From: Streptomycetaceae bacterium
GTDB taxonomy: Bacteria > Actinomycetota > Actinomycetes > Nanopelagicales > Nanopelagicaceae
Length of the DNA stretch: 9,340 nt
Assembly: GCA_027490415.1 (NCBI GenBank)
Contig: JAIXYD010000204.1
Span: forward strand, 1-9,340
Direction of reading: 5' to 3'
This document shows positions 1 to 6,524 of the stretch, one piece after another (the first letter of the stretch is position 1; every line of letters starts with the position of its first letter). Made by a program: the position numbers and the translations under genes. The notes under the pieces were generated by a model. That model was not told where the DNA came from and searched no databases. It worked only from the letters and a program-made list of their open reading frames with translations.

Positions 1-270
1 AGCCAATCACTTTCAATCGGTTTACATGTTTTTGACCTTAAAGATGGCGACAGGTTCGTTCTTTGTAGCGATGGTCTCTCTGGTGTTTTGACTGATAAAG
101 AGATTAAGTCGATAGCGAAATCGCAACCCCTGGATGATGCTGTTGCAGCACTTGTTGATGCCACCTATATCAATGGTGCACCTGATAACGTCACAATTAT
201 CGTTGCAGACATTTCAGATAGCGCTCCAACTCAGAGTGAGATCAAATTTTTTGGAACGGCCGCCTCATGA
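1..270 (+). CDS. pstP: PP2C-family Ser/Thr protein phosphatase, C-terminal part (5' end outside window)
   Basis: Reading frame 1 is open from the first base to TGA at 268-270 and gives the last 89 residues of a PPM/PP2C phosphatase. Visible family motifs are GDRFVLCSDGLSG (residues 16-28 of the fragment), whose Asp-Gly belongs to the metal-binding site, and GAPDNVTIIVADI, whose Asp-Asn is the late metal-ligand motif. In actinobacteria PstP removes phosphate from PknA/PknB and their substrates. Its stop overlaps the next start as ATGA, so phosphatase and kinase are probably translationally coupled. The protein ends about 21 residues after the VADI strand, with no membrane segment or extracytoplasmic domain, unlike M. 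tuberculosis PstP. A TTG at 88 is in frame but lies inside the conserved domain and is not a credible start. The family call is firm; the name PstP rests on the pknB context. Confidence 0.93.
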   Translation, partial: SQSLSIGLHVFDLKDGDRFVLCSDGLSGVLTDKEIKSIAKSQPLDDAVAALVDATYINGAPDNVTIIVADISDSAPTQSEIKFFGTAAS

Positions 271-1817
271 TGTCCAAACTTCTTGGTGAGCGTTATCTCT
301 TAGGCGCAATGATCGGAACAGGCGGCATGGCCGATGTGTATACCGCTCAAGATCAGCGGCTTTCACGTGAAGTTGCGGTAAAAATTCTTCGCAGTGATTT
401 GGCGCAAGATCCTTCTTTTGTCTCTCGCTTTAGAAAAGAAGCAAAGGCTGCTGCTGGACTTAATCATCCGGGAATTGTCGCCGTCTATGACTCGGGTGAA
501 GATCCTGCGCCGTACATTGTGATGGAGCTTGTAACCGGTCACACTCTGCGCGAATTAATTCATGAGGGTGAACGCATTGAATGCGATCGCGCACTAGAAA
601 TTATCTCCGGAGTTCTAGAAGCTCTTGATTACTCACATATGCGCGGAATTGTTCATCGCGATATCAAGCCTGCAAACATCATGATTACAGAATCTGGTGA
701 TGTGAAGGTGATGGACTTTGGAATTGCCCGCGCGATTGATGACCTTGGTGCAACTCTTACAAGCACATGGAATGTGGTCGGAACCGCGCAATACTTATCG
801 CCAGAGCAAGCTCAAGGATCAATTGCAGATTCGCGAAGTGATTTGTATTCAACGGGTTGCTTGCTCTATGAGTTACTTACGGGGCGGCCACCATTTATTG
901 GAGAGACTCCGGTATCGATCGCACTGCAACATGTTTCAGGAGAATATCCACCTGCGCGATCTTTACAACCAAATTTGCCAGCAGATATCGAGACGGTCTT
1001 AGCTGTTGCTTTAAGTAAGAGTCCCGATTCGCGCTATCAAGATGCGCTATCGATGTTGGCTGATATCAAACGCCTACGTAGCGGTGTTCACGTCACAACC
1101 AAGATCACTCGAATCCGCCCACTCAAGCGTCGCAGCTTCTTGATTGCGGGTGGTTCTATTCTTATTGCATCGGTTTTAGCTGTTGTTGGGCTTTCACTTA
1201 ATGGAGCCTCTGAACCAAGCGTGGGATTTGAGCTTCCTAATGTCATTGGTCTTACTGAAGATCAAGCGCGAGAATTGTTGAGTCAATATGTTGTGACGGT
1301 TACTCGCGCACACGATCCAAGAATTCCTGCAGGGCGCATTGCCAGCCAAATCCCTCTTGCATCCAGTGATGTAAAACCTGGATCTGGAGTTGTCCTAACA
1401 ATTTCAGATGGTCCAGGTGATGCCATCGTGCCAGATGGACTTATTGGAATGGTTTTGACTGATGCACGTGCAGCACTTGCTGCGGCAGGTTTGGTTGTCT
1501 CACAAACTATTGCAGCGCCTTCCGATGAAGCACAAGGAACAGTCTTAGAAGTGACTCCTGGTGCTGGATCTACGATCACCGCTGGCTCTGGCGTAATTCT
1601 TACTATTGCAAGTGGAGAGGTAGAGGTGCCTAATCTTCTTGGTGTCGAAGCAATCCAGGCAAAAACACTTCTCTTTAACTCAGATTTTCTAATTAAAGAA
1701 TTCTACGATTACGATCCAACACAACCCATTGGTGTTGTTATTCGTCAGGCACCTGAGGCTGGAACCACGCAGACAATCGGTGATTCAGTAACAATTACAA
1801 TTAATCGCGCGCCTTAA
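267..1817 (+). CDS. pknB: PASTA-domain serine/threonine protein kinase PknB
   Basis: This 516-residue transmembrane Ser/Thr kinase is expected to sense peptidoglycan fragments and phosphorylate cell-wall and division proteins. The kinase domain (about 8-270) has the glycine loop GTGGMADVY (17-25), VAVK with Lys39, Glu58 in helix C, HRD (130-132), DFG (150-152) and GTAQYLSPEQA (172-182). Activation-loop Thr165 and Thr167 align with the two autophosphorylated Thr of Mtb PknB. A basic juxtamembrane stretch ending in KRR (287-289) precedes one membrane segment (about 291-311). The outside part holds three PASTA repeats (about 323-387, 388-453, 454-516); Mtb PknB has four. The start could be ATG 267 or the adjacent ATG 270; 267 overlaps the pstP stop and suits coupling. 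The 3' end overlaps the convergent trpG stop by four bases. Confidence 0.97.
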   Translation: MMSKLLGERYLLGAMIGTGGMADVYTAQDQRLSREVAVKILRSDLAQDPSFVSRFRKEAKAAAGLNHPGIVAVYDSGEDPAPYIVMELVTGHTLRELIHEGERIECDRALEIISGVLEALDYSHMRGIVHRDIKPANIMITESGDVKVMDFGIARAIDDLGATLTSTWNVVGTAQYLSPEQAQGSIADSRSDLYSTGCLLYELLTGRPPFIGETPVSIALQHVSGEYPPARSLQPNLPADIETVLAVALSKSPDSRYQDALSMLADIKRLRSGVHVTTKITRIRPLKRRSFLIAGGSILIASVLAVVGLSLNGASEPSVGFELPNVIGLTEDQARELLSQYVVTVTRAHDPRIPAGRIASQIPLASSDVKPGSGVVLTISDGPGDAIVPDGLIGMVLTDARAALAAAGLVVSQTIAAPSDEAQGTVLEVTPGAGSTITAGSGVILTIASGEVEVPNLLGVEAIQAKTLLFNSDFLIKEFYDYDPTQPIGVVIRQAPEAGTTQTIGDSVTITINRAP

Positions 1818-2449
1818 GCTTTTCCTAAAACTGGGGCAAGACCCACCGACTTCGCGAGCGCATTATTATCGCCACATTGTGTCAACCAATTAGCGAGCAT
1901 TAAATGTCCATGTTCTGTGAGCACTGATTCTGGATGAAATTGCACACCCTCAATCGGTAAAGTTTTGTGGCGCATAGACATCACGACACCAGATTCAGTT
2001 TTTCCAGTCACTTCAAGTTCAGTACCAATTGTTGCTGGTTCAACGGCAAGTGAGTGATAACGCGTTGCAGTAAACGGCGTTGGGAGAGATTTAAAAACTC
2101 CCGCACCGGTGTGATGAACTTGCGAAGTTTTTCCATGAAGTAACTCAGGCGCTCGAGAGACCGTAGCTCCAAATGCGACGCCTATTGCTTGGTGGCCAAG
2201 ACACACACCGAAAAGTGGAATGGCATGCTCTGCGCAATACTTAATCATCGCAATACTGACGCCAGCTTCTTCAGGTGTTCCTGGCCCAGGTGAGATCAAC
2301 ACTCCGTCGTAATCGCTGGCAGCGCTAGCTTGGACTTCATCATTGCGAAGCACGGTGCAATCGGCACCGAGTTGTTGCAGGTACTGCACCAAGTTAAAGA
2401 CAAATGAGTCGTAGTTATCGACGACCAGAATTCGGGTAACACCTGTCAT
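1814..2449 (-). CDS. trpG: Aminodeoxychorismate/anthranilate synthase component II (glutamine amidotransferase)
   Basis: A 211-residue class I glutamine amidotransferase that hydrolyses glutamine and passes ammonia to a chorismate-using partner: TrpE for anthranilate and tryptophan, or PabB for 4-amino-4-deoxychorismate and folate. Motifs are VDNYDSF (10-16), the oxyanion motif SPGPGTP (53-59), the nucleophile Cys83 in GVCLGHQ, RYHSLAV (130-136), and the His172/Glu174 pair in GVQFHPES that completes the triad. Length is close to usual, with a slightly extended tail. The same family sits beside pknB and crgA in mycobacteria (called trpG) and other actinobacteria (called pabA). No trpE or pabB is in the window, so specificity cannot be decided; the subunit may serve both pathways. 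The start is ATG with no clear Shine-Dalgarno upstream. The gene is divergent from crgA and converges on pknB. Confidence 0.95.
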   Translation of the reverse strand: MTGVTRILVVDNYDSFVFNLVQYLQQLGADCTVLRNDEVQASAASDYDGVLISPGPGTPEEAGVSIAMIKYCAEHAIPLFGVCLGHQAIGVAFGATVSRAPELLHGKTSQVHHTGAGVFKSLPTPFTATRYHSLAVEPATIGTELEVTGKTESGVVMSMRHKTLPIEGVQFHPESVLTEHGHLMLANWLTQCGDNNALAKSVGLAPVLGKA

Positions 2450-2461
2450 GGCTTTATTCTG
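2450..2461 (-). promoter_or_regulatory. Weak candidate leaderless promoter of trpG
   Basis: Read on the minus strand, CAGAAT lies exactly six bases before the trpG ATG and keeps the most conserved A2 and T6 of an actinobacterial -10 box, but has C instead of T at position 1. No Shine-Dalgarno sequence precedes the ATG, which fits a leaderless transcript. I see no recognisable -35 box. Confidence 0.35.
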
Positions 2462-2508
2462 GCCTATCTCTGCCTAGACGGGGGTGGCGAATAAGTCAGG
2501 AAAGCGTG

Positions 2509-2521
2509 TAACCTTTCACCT
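2509..2521 (+). promoter_or_regulatory. Candidate leaderless promoter (-10 box) of crgA
   Basis: TAACCT at 2509-2514 matches TANNNT and ends seven bases before the crgA ATG, so transcription would start at or next to the start codon. No Shine-Dalgarno lies at normal distance; the only purine run (AGGAAA, 2498-2503) is about 18 bases away. No clear -35 is visible. The box lies inside the quasi-palindrome GTGTAACCTTTCAC (2506-2519). Confidence 0.55.
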
Positions 2522-2788
2522 ATGCCAAAGTCGAAACTGCGTAAGAAGGTTCAGGAGTCTCACGCCCACGAGGAGCAGATCCACGCGAGCGAACCACATG
2601 CTCCTCTCGAAAGCCCATCATGGTTGGCCCCTGTCATGGTCACCAACTTCCTGATCGGCCTCTTCTGGATCGTCACCTTCTACGTCTCACAGACTCAATA
2701 CCCAGTTCCGGGAATCGGCGCGTGGAATATGATCATTGGATTCACGTTTATCGGCGTCGGCTTCTCGCTGGCGACCAAGTGGCGCTAA
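2522..2788 (+). CDS. crgA: Cell division protein CrgA
   Basis: A small 88-residue inner-membrane protein of the actinobacterial divisome. In the characterised members CrgA interacts with FtsZ, FtsQ, FtsI and other division or cell-wall proteins and helps coordinate septal peptidoglycan synthesis. Sequence support: the basic start MPKSKLRKK, a short charged hydrophilic segment, the SPSWLAPVM motif (31-39), membrane segment 1 (about 36-55, containing GLFWIVTFY), a short loop with YPVPGIGAWN (60-69), membrane segment 2 (about 70-84), and the characteristic C-terminal end LATKWR. Length is typical. It is divergent from trpG across a 72-base region and followed 60 bases later by the response-regulator gene on the same strand. 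In mycobacteria another gene (Rv0012 type) lies between trpG and crgA; it is absent here. Confidence 0.95.
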   Translation: MPKSKLRKKVQESHAHEEQIHASEPHAPLESPSWLAPVMVTNFLIGLFWIVTFYVSQTQYPVPGIGAWNMIIGFTFIGVGFSLATKWR

Positions 2789-2813
2789 CTCTCGCTCTTT
2801 AGAGTCAATTCTC

Positions 2814-2842
2814 AGGATTCTCCCAGCAAGAGGGAGGATTCT
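2814..2842 (+). promoter_or_regulatory. Hairpin and 9-bp direct repeat over the ribosome binding site of the response regulator
   Basis: The arms AGGATTCTCCC (2814-2824) and GGGAGGATTCT (2832-2842) can pair as an 11-bp RNA stem with nine Watson-Crick and two G-U pairs around a 7-base loop. The 3' arm contains the Shine-Dalgarno GGAGG (2833-2837), 11 bases before the ATG at 2849. The same bases also form a direct repeat, AGGATTCTC, at 2814-2822 and 2835-2843, offset by 21 bp (two helical turns), as DNA sites of OmpR-type regulators often are. A possible -10 box TAGAGT lies at 2800-2805. The structure is seen in the sequence; its regulatory role is inferred. Confidence 0.5.
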
Positions 2843-2848
2843 CTAGCT

Positions 2849-3562
2849 ATGACAAAACCAAGTACCGGCCAACGCATTCTCGTTGTCGATGATGAGGCGA
2901 GCATTAGCGATCTCATCTCCACAAGTCTTCGCTTTGTAGGTTTTGAGGTCCGCACTGCAGCGACAGGTTCACAAGCACTCTCTGTTGCAGAAGAATTTAA
3001 ACCGCATGCAATCATCCTTGATGTCATGCTCCCAGATCAAGATGGTTTTGAAGTGTGCCGCCAGATTCGTAATGAAGGTGCACAGGTTGGTGTTCTCTTT
3101 CTTACAGCTAAAGATGGCATGGAAGATAAAGTTGCTGGGCTAACAATCGGTGGCGATGATTACATGACAAAGCCATTTAGTTTGGAAGAGTTAGTCGCAC
3201 GACTTCGTGCTCTCCTGCGTCGTATCGGTGTTGTTGAGATGGATCATGATGACGAGAAGATTCGTTTTGCAGATCTTGAACTCGACGAAGCAACTCATGA
3301 AGTTCGTAGAGCGGGCAATCTTTTGGATCTATCCCCCACAGAATTTTTGCTTACACGTTATTTATTAATTAACTCTGATCGAGTTGTTTCAAAGTCACAG
3401 ATTCTCGATCATGTCTGGGAATATGATTTTAGAGGCGATGCCGGAATTGTTGAAACCTATATCTCATACCTTCGCAAGAAGATTGATATTTATGAACCGC
3501 CACTTATTCATACGGTACGTGGTGTCGGATATCGACTACGAATTCCAAGCGAAAAACAATGA
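2849..3562 (+). CDS. OmpR/PhoB-family two-component response regulator
   Basis: This 237-residue regulator has an N-terminal receiver domain (about 8-122) and a C-terminal winged-helix DNA-binding domain (about 139-233). The acidic pair is Asp14/Asp15, the phospho-acceptor is Asp58 in LDVMLPD, and the switch residues are Thr86 (FLTAKD) and Lys108 in the TKPF motif. The output domain shows LSPTEFLLTRYLL, the recognition-helix region VETYISYLRKKID, and VRGVGYRL at the end. It is presumably phosphorylated by the histidine kinase encoded immediately downstream, whose ATG overlaps this stop codon. The start is well supported by GGAGG 11 bases upstream. It resembles the actinobacterial TrcR/MprA-like group, but I cannot assign an orthologue, so no symbol is given. 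The stimulus and regulon are unknown. Confidence 0.95.
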   Translation: MTKPSTGQRILVVDDEASISDLISTSLRFVGFEVRTAATGSQALSVAEEFKPHAIILDVMLPDQDGFEVCRQIRNEGAQVGVLFLTAKDGMEDKVAGLTIGGDDYMTKPFSLEELVARLRALLRRIGVVEMDHDDEKIRFADLELDEATHEVRRAGNLLDLSPTEFLLTRYLLINSDRVVSKSQILDHVWEYDFRGDAGIVETYISYLRKKIDIYEPPLIHTVRGVGYRLRIPSEKQ

Positions 3563-5046
3563 CCAGCCCTTTCTCGCAGTGGAGCTTGCGCAATCGCTTA
3601 GTTTTAGGCGTTGTCATTCTCTCGACGCTTGGATTTATTACATTTGGTGTCGTTGCACAGAAACAGATCGAATCGTTTCTTATTCACCAAATAGATGACC
3701 AACTTGTAAATGTGGCTTCTGGTTCGCTTCCGCGTGTAAATCTGGCAGGAATTGTTGATGACGAAGAGTTTCAAGAGCGTCGTGGATTTAGAGGTCGTGA
3801 CGACGGTGACGACCGCGACAACGATGCCCCACAAACCCCGCTAGATCGAGTGCCAACAAGTACTTCTGTCACGCTTTTAGATGCTAACGGCGCAGTAGTT
3901 GGTGGAATTGGTGGTGACCTCAACACTGTTTCTGTCAGGGATTACATCGCAGGTTACTCACCTGAAGAAGTTGCTCAATTTGAAGGCAAACCATTTACTG
4001 TTAAAGCAGAAGGTGAAAACTTTCGAGTTTTGGCGCTTCCCCTGCCTTCAAACCTCGGCTCTGTAGCAATTGCGCAATCCCTAGGCGATGTTGATCGCAC
4101 TCTCTCTCGTCTTCAGTGGCTCTTCTTTCTTATCGGGTTAGCAATTGTTGGGCTAATTGCGTTGGCATCGCGTTCGGTGATCAAGGTTGGCCTTAAGCCT
4201 CTCTCTCAAGTTGAAGATACAGCTGAGAAGATTGCAGCTGGAGATCTCTCTGCACGCCTTCCCGATGCAAAACCAAATACTGAAGTAGGCCGACTCACAA
4301 CGTCTTTGAACACCATGCTTACCCGAATTGAAGAATCTTTCGCACTTCGCAAATCCAGTGAAGATAAGTTGCGTCGATTTGTGGCAGATGCTTCGCACGA
4401 ACTACGTACACCATTAACTGCAATCAGAGGTTTTGCAGAACTTCATCGCCAAGGTGCGGTCGCAGGCGAAGAAGATACAAAACAGTTGCTCTCACGCATC
4501 GAAGGCGAATCAGTACGTATGGGTTCGTTGGTAGAAGATTTATTGCTATTGGCGCGCCTTGATCAAGCTCGAGAGATGGAACACTTGCCTGTAGATATTG
4601 CTCAAGTAACTCGCGATGCTGTGGTTTCTGCGCAAGTTGCAGGCCCAGATCATCCGATCACGCTAAGTGGTGATATCGATGAGCTCTACACACTGGGAGA
4701 CCAAAACCGCATTCATCAAGTCATCGCGAACTTGCTAGCAAATGCAAGAACTCATACCCCTGCAGGAACTGCTATCGATGTATCAGTTGCACAGAGCGAG
4801 GATGGAGTCCGTATCGCAGTAAGTGATAGCGGACCTGGACTTAGTGAAGAAGATCAAAAGCGTATTTTTGAGCGCTTTTATCGTGCTGATACCTCTCGCG
4901 TGCGTATCGATGGTGAGGGCAGCGGGCTAGGGCTTTCCATTGTTGATGCTGTAATGAAAGCCCACGGAGGAAGTGTCTCTGTTACATCCGAACTCGGCAA
5001 AGGTGCAACATTTACCTTGTTCTTTCCGCAAGCCGTAGAGCAATAG
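3559..5046 (+). CDS. HAMP-containing sensor histidine kinase
   Basis: This 495-residue membrane kinase partners the upstream regulator; the genes overlap as ATGA. Order: membrane segment 1 (about 13-33), an extracytoplasmic sensor region (about 34-184), membrane segment 2 (about 185-204), HAMP (about 205-258), dimerisation and phospho-acceptor domain with His280 in DASHELRTPL, and an ATPase domain with N-box NLLANARTHT (391-400), G1 box DSGPG (423-427), F-box FERFYRAD (437-444) and G2 box GSGLGLS (454-460). All catalytic boxes are intact. The sensor has a highly charged stretch rich in Asp and Arg (about 73-89) and otherwise no recognised fold, so the signal cannot be named. It ends in Gln-stop (CAA TAG) six bases from the convergent htpX stop. 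Confidence 0.95.
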   Translation: MTSPFSQWSLRNRLVLGVVILSTLGFITFGVVAQKQIESFLIHQIDDQLVNVASGSLPRVNLAGIVDDEEFQERRGFRGRDDGDDRDNDAPQTPLDRVPTSTSVTLLDANGAVVGGIGGDLNTVSVRDYIAGYSPEEVAQFEGKPFTVKAEGENFRVLALPLPSNLGSVAIAQSLGDVDRTLSRLQWLFFLIGLAIVGLIALASRSVIKVGLKPLSQVEDTAEKIAAGDLSARLPDAKPNTEVGRLTTSLNTMLTRIEESFALRKSSEDKLRRFVADASHELRTPLTAIRGFAELHRQGAVAGEEDTKQLLSRIEGESVRMGSLVEDLLLLARLDQAREMEHLPVDIAQVTRDAVVSAQVAGPDHPITLSGDIDELYTLGDQNRIHQVIANLLANARTHTPAGTAIDVSVAQSEDGVRIAVSDSGPGLSEEDQKRIFERFYRADTSRVRIDGEGSGLGLSIVDAVMKAHGGSVSVTSELGKGATFTLFFPQAVEQ

Positions 5047-5058
5047 TTTTGACTATTG
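5041..5058. repeat. Inverted repeat carrying the stop codons of two convergent genes
   Basis: CAATAG (5041-5046) and CTATTG (5053-5058) are perfect 6-bp inverted arms around the 6-base spacer TTTTGA. Each arm is the final CAA TAG (Gln-stop) of one gene: the histidine kinase on the plus strand and htpX on the minus strand. It could act as a weak two-way termination or 3'-end hairpin, but it is AT-rich and has no strong U tract. The symmetry may also be a coincidence. Confidence 0.35.
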
Positions 5059-5967
5059 ATTAGGTCCTAAAGACTCCATCGCGCGCAACGTTTCAATTCG
5101 CTCTTCGATCGGTGGATGAGTTGAAAACAACTTTGAGACGCTCTGACCATCAAGGGGTGATTCAATCCAAATATGTGCCACCGCATTTGATCGTTGTCGC
5201 ACAACTGTGGAATCTGAGGCAAGTGTTTCAAGTGCGCGACGCAGACCTGCAGGATTTCGTGTAAATGAAACGGCTGTCGCATCAGCGAGAGATTCGCGAC
5301 GACGTGAGATTGCGCTACGCAACAGCATTGCTGCAATCGGAGCAAGCAACATAATTACAAGAGAGACAATAAGAAGTATCGGATTTCCATTGCCCTCGCG
5401 GCGATCGCGGCCACCACCAAACCACATCATGCGAGTGAGGAAATCGCTCAGGATCGCAATCGCACCAGCAGTAGTTGCCGCGACTGCCGAAACGAGCGTG
5501 TCACGATTTGCAACATGTGCAAGCTCGTGTGCAATTACACCTTGTAATTCATCGCGATCCATTACTTCGAGTATACGTGTAGTAAATGCAATGAGTGCGT
5601 GATCAGGGTTTCGACCGGTAGCAAAAGCGTTCGGCGCACTATCTTCGACGATTGCCACCTTGGGCATTGGTAGCCCACTTGCAATTACAACTTCTTCGAT
5701 GACATTGAAGAGCTCTGGATTATCTTCGCGCTGAATTACGCGAGCACCTGTCATTGTTAAAACTAATTTATCTGAACCGTAATACGAACCCCACACACCG
5801 ACAAGTGATATTCCCACCGCAAGTGGAACGATGAATGATGTCGTTCCTGCGCCGAAATAAGTCAGTGCCGCATAAGCGACAAGCCATGTCAGTAGTGCCA
5901 TTGCAGCAAGGAGAAAGTATGTCTTGCGCTTATTTGCCCCTTGCGCGTTGCGAAAGTTCGAAGACAT
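5053..5967 (-). CDS. htpX: HtpX-like M48-family membrane zinc metalloprotease
   Basis: This 304-residue integral-membrane protease is predicted to degrade misfolded or damaged membrane proteins, as E. coli HtpX does. The zinc-binding HELAH motif is at 147-151 (His147, His151, catalytic Glu148), and the third ligand is probably Glu225 in RRRESLAD (222-229). The late conserved motif FSTHPPIEERI (281-291) is typical of the family. Hydrophobic segments lie at about 16-38, 45-63, 159-177 and 196-217, a usual HtpX topology with the last two between the zinc motifs. A glycine- and charge-rich loop (about 184-195) separates those two. The ATG begins five bases after the lemA stop, with no strong Shine-Dalgarno, so translation probably depends on coupling to lemA. 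The family is certain; orthology to E. coli HtpX rather than an M48B relative is less so. Confidence 0.93.
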   Translation of the reverse strand: MSSNFRNAQGANKRKTYFLLAAMALLTWLVAYAALTYFGAGTTSFIVPLAVGISLVGVWGSYYGSDKLVLTMTGARVIQREDNPELFNVIEEVVIASGLPMPKVAIVEDSAPNAFATGRNPDHALIAFTTRILEVMDRDELQGVIAHELAHVANRDTLVSAVAATTAGAIAILSDFLTRMMWFGGGRDRREGNGNPILLIVSLVIMLLAPIAAMLLRSAISRRRESLADATAVSFTRNPAGLRRALETLASDSTVVRQRSNAVAHIWIESPLDGQSVSKLFSTHPPIEERIETLRAMESLGPNQ

Positions 5968-5972
5968 TAGTG

Positions 5973-6524
5973 TTAGAAATTAACCTTAGGTACTTCGCGT
6001 GATTGTGGATCTTCAACTTCATAAAATTCGCGAGCGCTTACCTTTGCTAGCCCTGCAAAGAGACTTGATGGAATCGTTGCAACTGCTTCGTTGAGTGCGC
6101 GCACATTATCGTTATAGAACTGACGTGCGAAGGCAACTTTGTTCTCAGTCGTTGAAAGTTCCTCTTGAAGTGCAAGAAAGTTAGTAGATGCTTTCAAGTC
6201 TGGATATGCCTCAGCTACTGCGAGCAATCCGCGGAGCGCTTGAGTCAACATGCCATCTGCTGCCGCAACATCTGCAACACCTGTCGCTGATGTTGCCTTT
6301 GCACGTGCTGAAACAACTGCATCAAAAGTAGATTGTTCGTGAGTTGCATATCCCTTAACCGTCTCAACAAGGTTCGGGATTAAGTCAGCGCGACGCTTGA
6401 GCTGTACCTCAATCTGCGCAAATGCTTCGTCGACGCCTATATTCAGGCGGACGAGGCGGTTGTATTGAGCAACGATAAAGATTGCAAGAAGAACAATGAT
6501 GCCGACGATTACAAAAATTTCCAT
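5973..6524 (-). CDS. lemA: LemA family protein
   Basis: A 183-residue protein with a single N-terminal membrane segment (about 3-19) followed by the helical LemA domain. Conserved blocks are VDEAFAQIEVQLKRRADLIP (31-50), NLVETVKGYATHE (51-63), an internal helix containing TENKVAFARQFYNDNV (126-141), and the late FYEVED motif (about 167-172). LemA proteins are widespread but their molecular role is not settled; they are often encoded beside HtpX-type proteases or TPM-domain proteins and linked to envelope stress. Here lemA is directly upstream of htpX with a 5-base gap, and dcd lies 43 bases upstream on the same strand, so transcription may start at dcd. A possible Shine-Dalgarno AAGGGG lies 11 bases before the ATG. 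Length is typical and the protein looks intact. Confidence 0.95.
   Translation of the reverse strand: MEIFVIVGIIVLLAIFIVAQYNRLVRLNIGVDEAFAQIEVQLKRRADLIPNLVETVKGYATHEQSTFDAVVSARAKATSATGVADVAAADGMLTQALRGLLAVAEAYPDLKASTNFLALQEELSTTENKVAFARQFYNDNVRALNEAVATIPSSLFAGLAKVSAREFYEVEDPQSREVPKVNF

Noticed and set aside
1283..1579. 98-codon open frame on the minus strand
   Set aside because: It is antisense to the PASTA repeats of pknB; its Pro/Ala/Thr-rich translation reflects the complement of PASTA coding bias.
2795..2804. CTCTTTAGAG as a crgA terminator
   Set aside because: The stem is only four base pairs with a 2-base loop, AT-rich, with no following U tract. It more likely overlaps a -10 box (TAGAGT).
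2814..2842. The 11-bp hairpin as an intrinsic terminator for crgA
   Set aside because: The stem is followed by CTAGCTATG rather than a U-run, and its 3' arm is the ribosome site of the next gene, so a translational or operator role fits better.
5207..5602. 131-codon open frame on the plus strand
   Set aside because: It lies wholly antisense to htpX, whose zinc motif and family blocks are clear. The translation is rich in Arg and Ser, as expected from an opposite-strand shadow.
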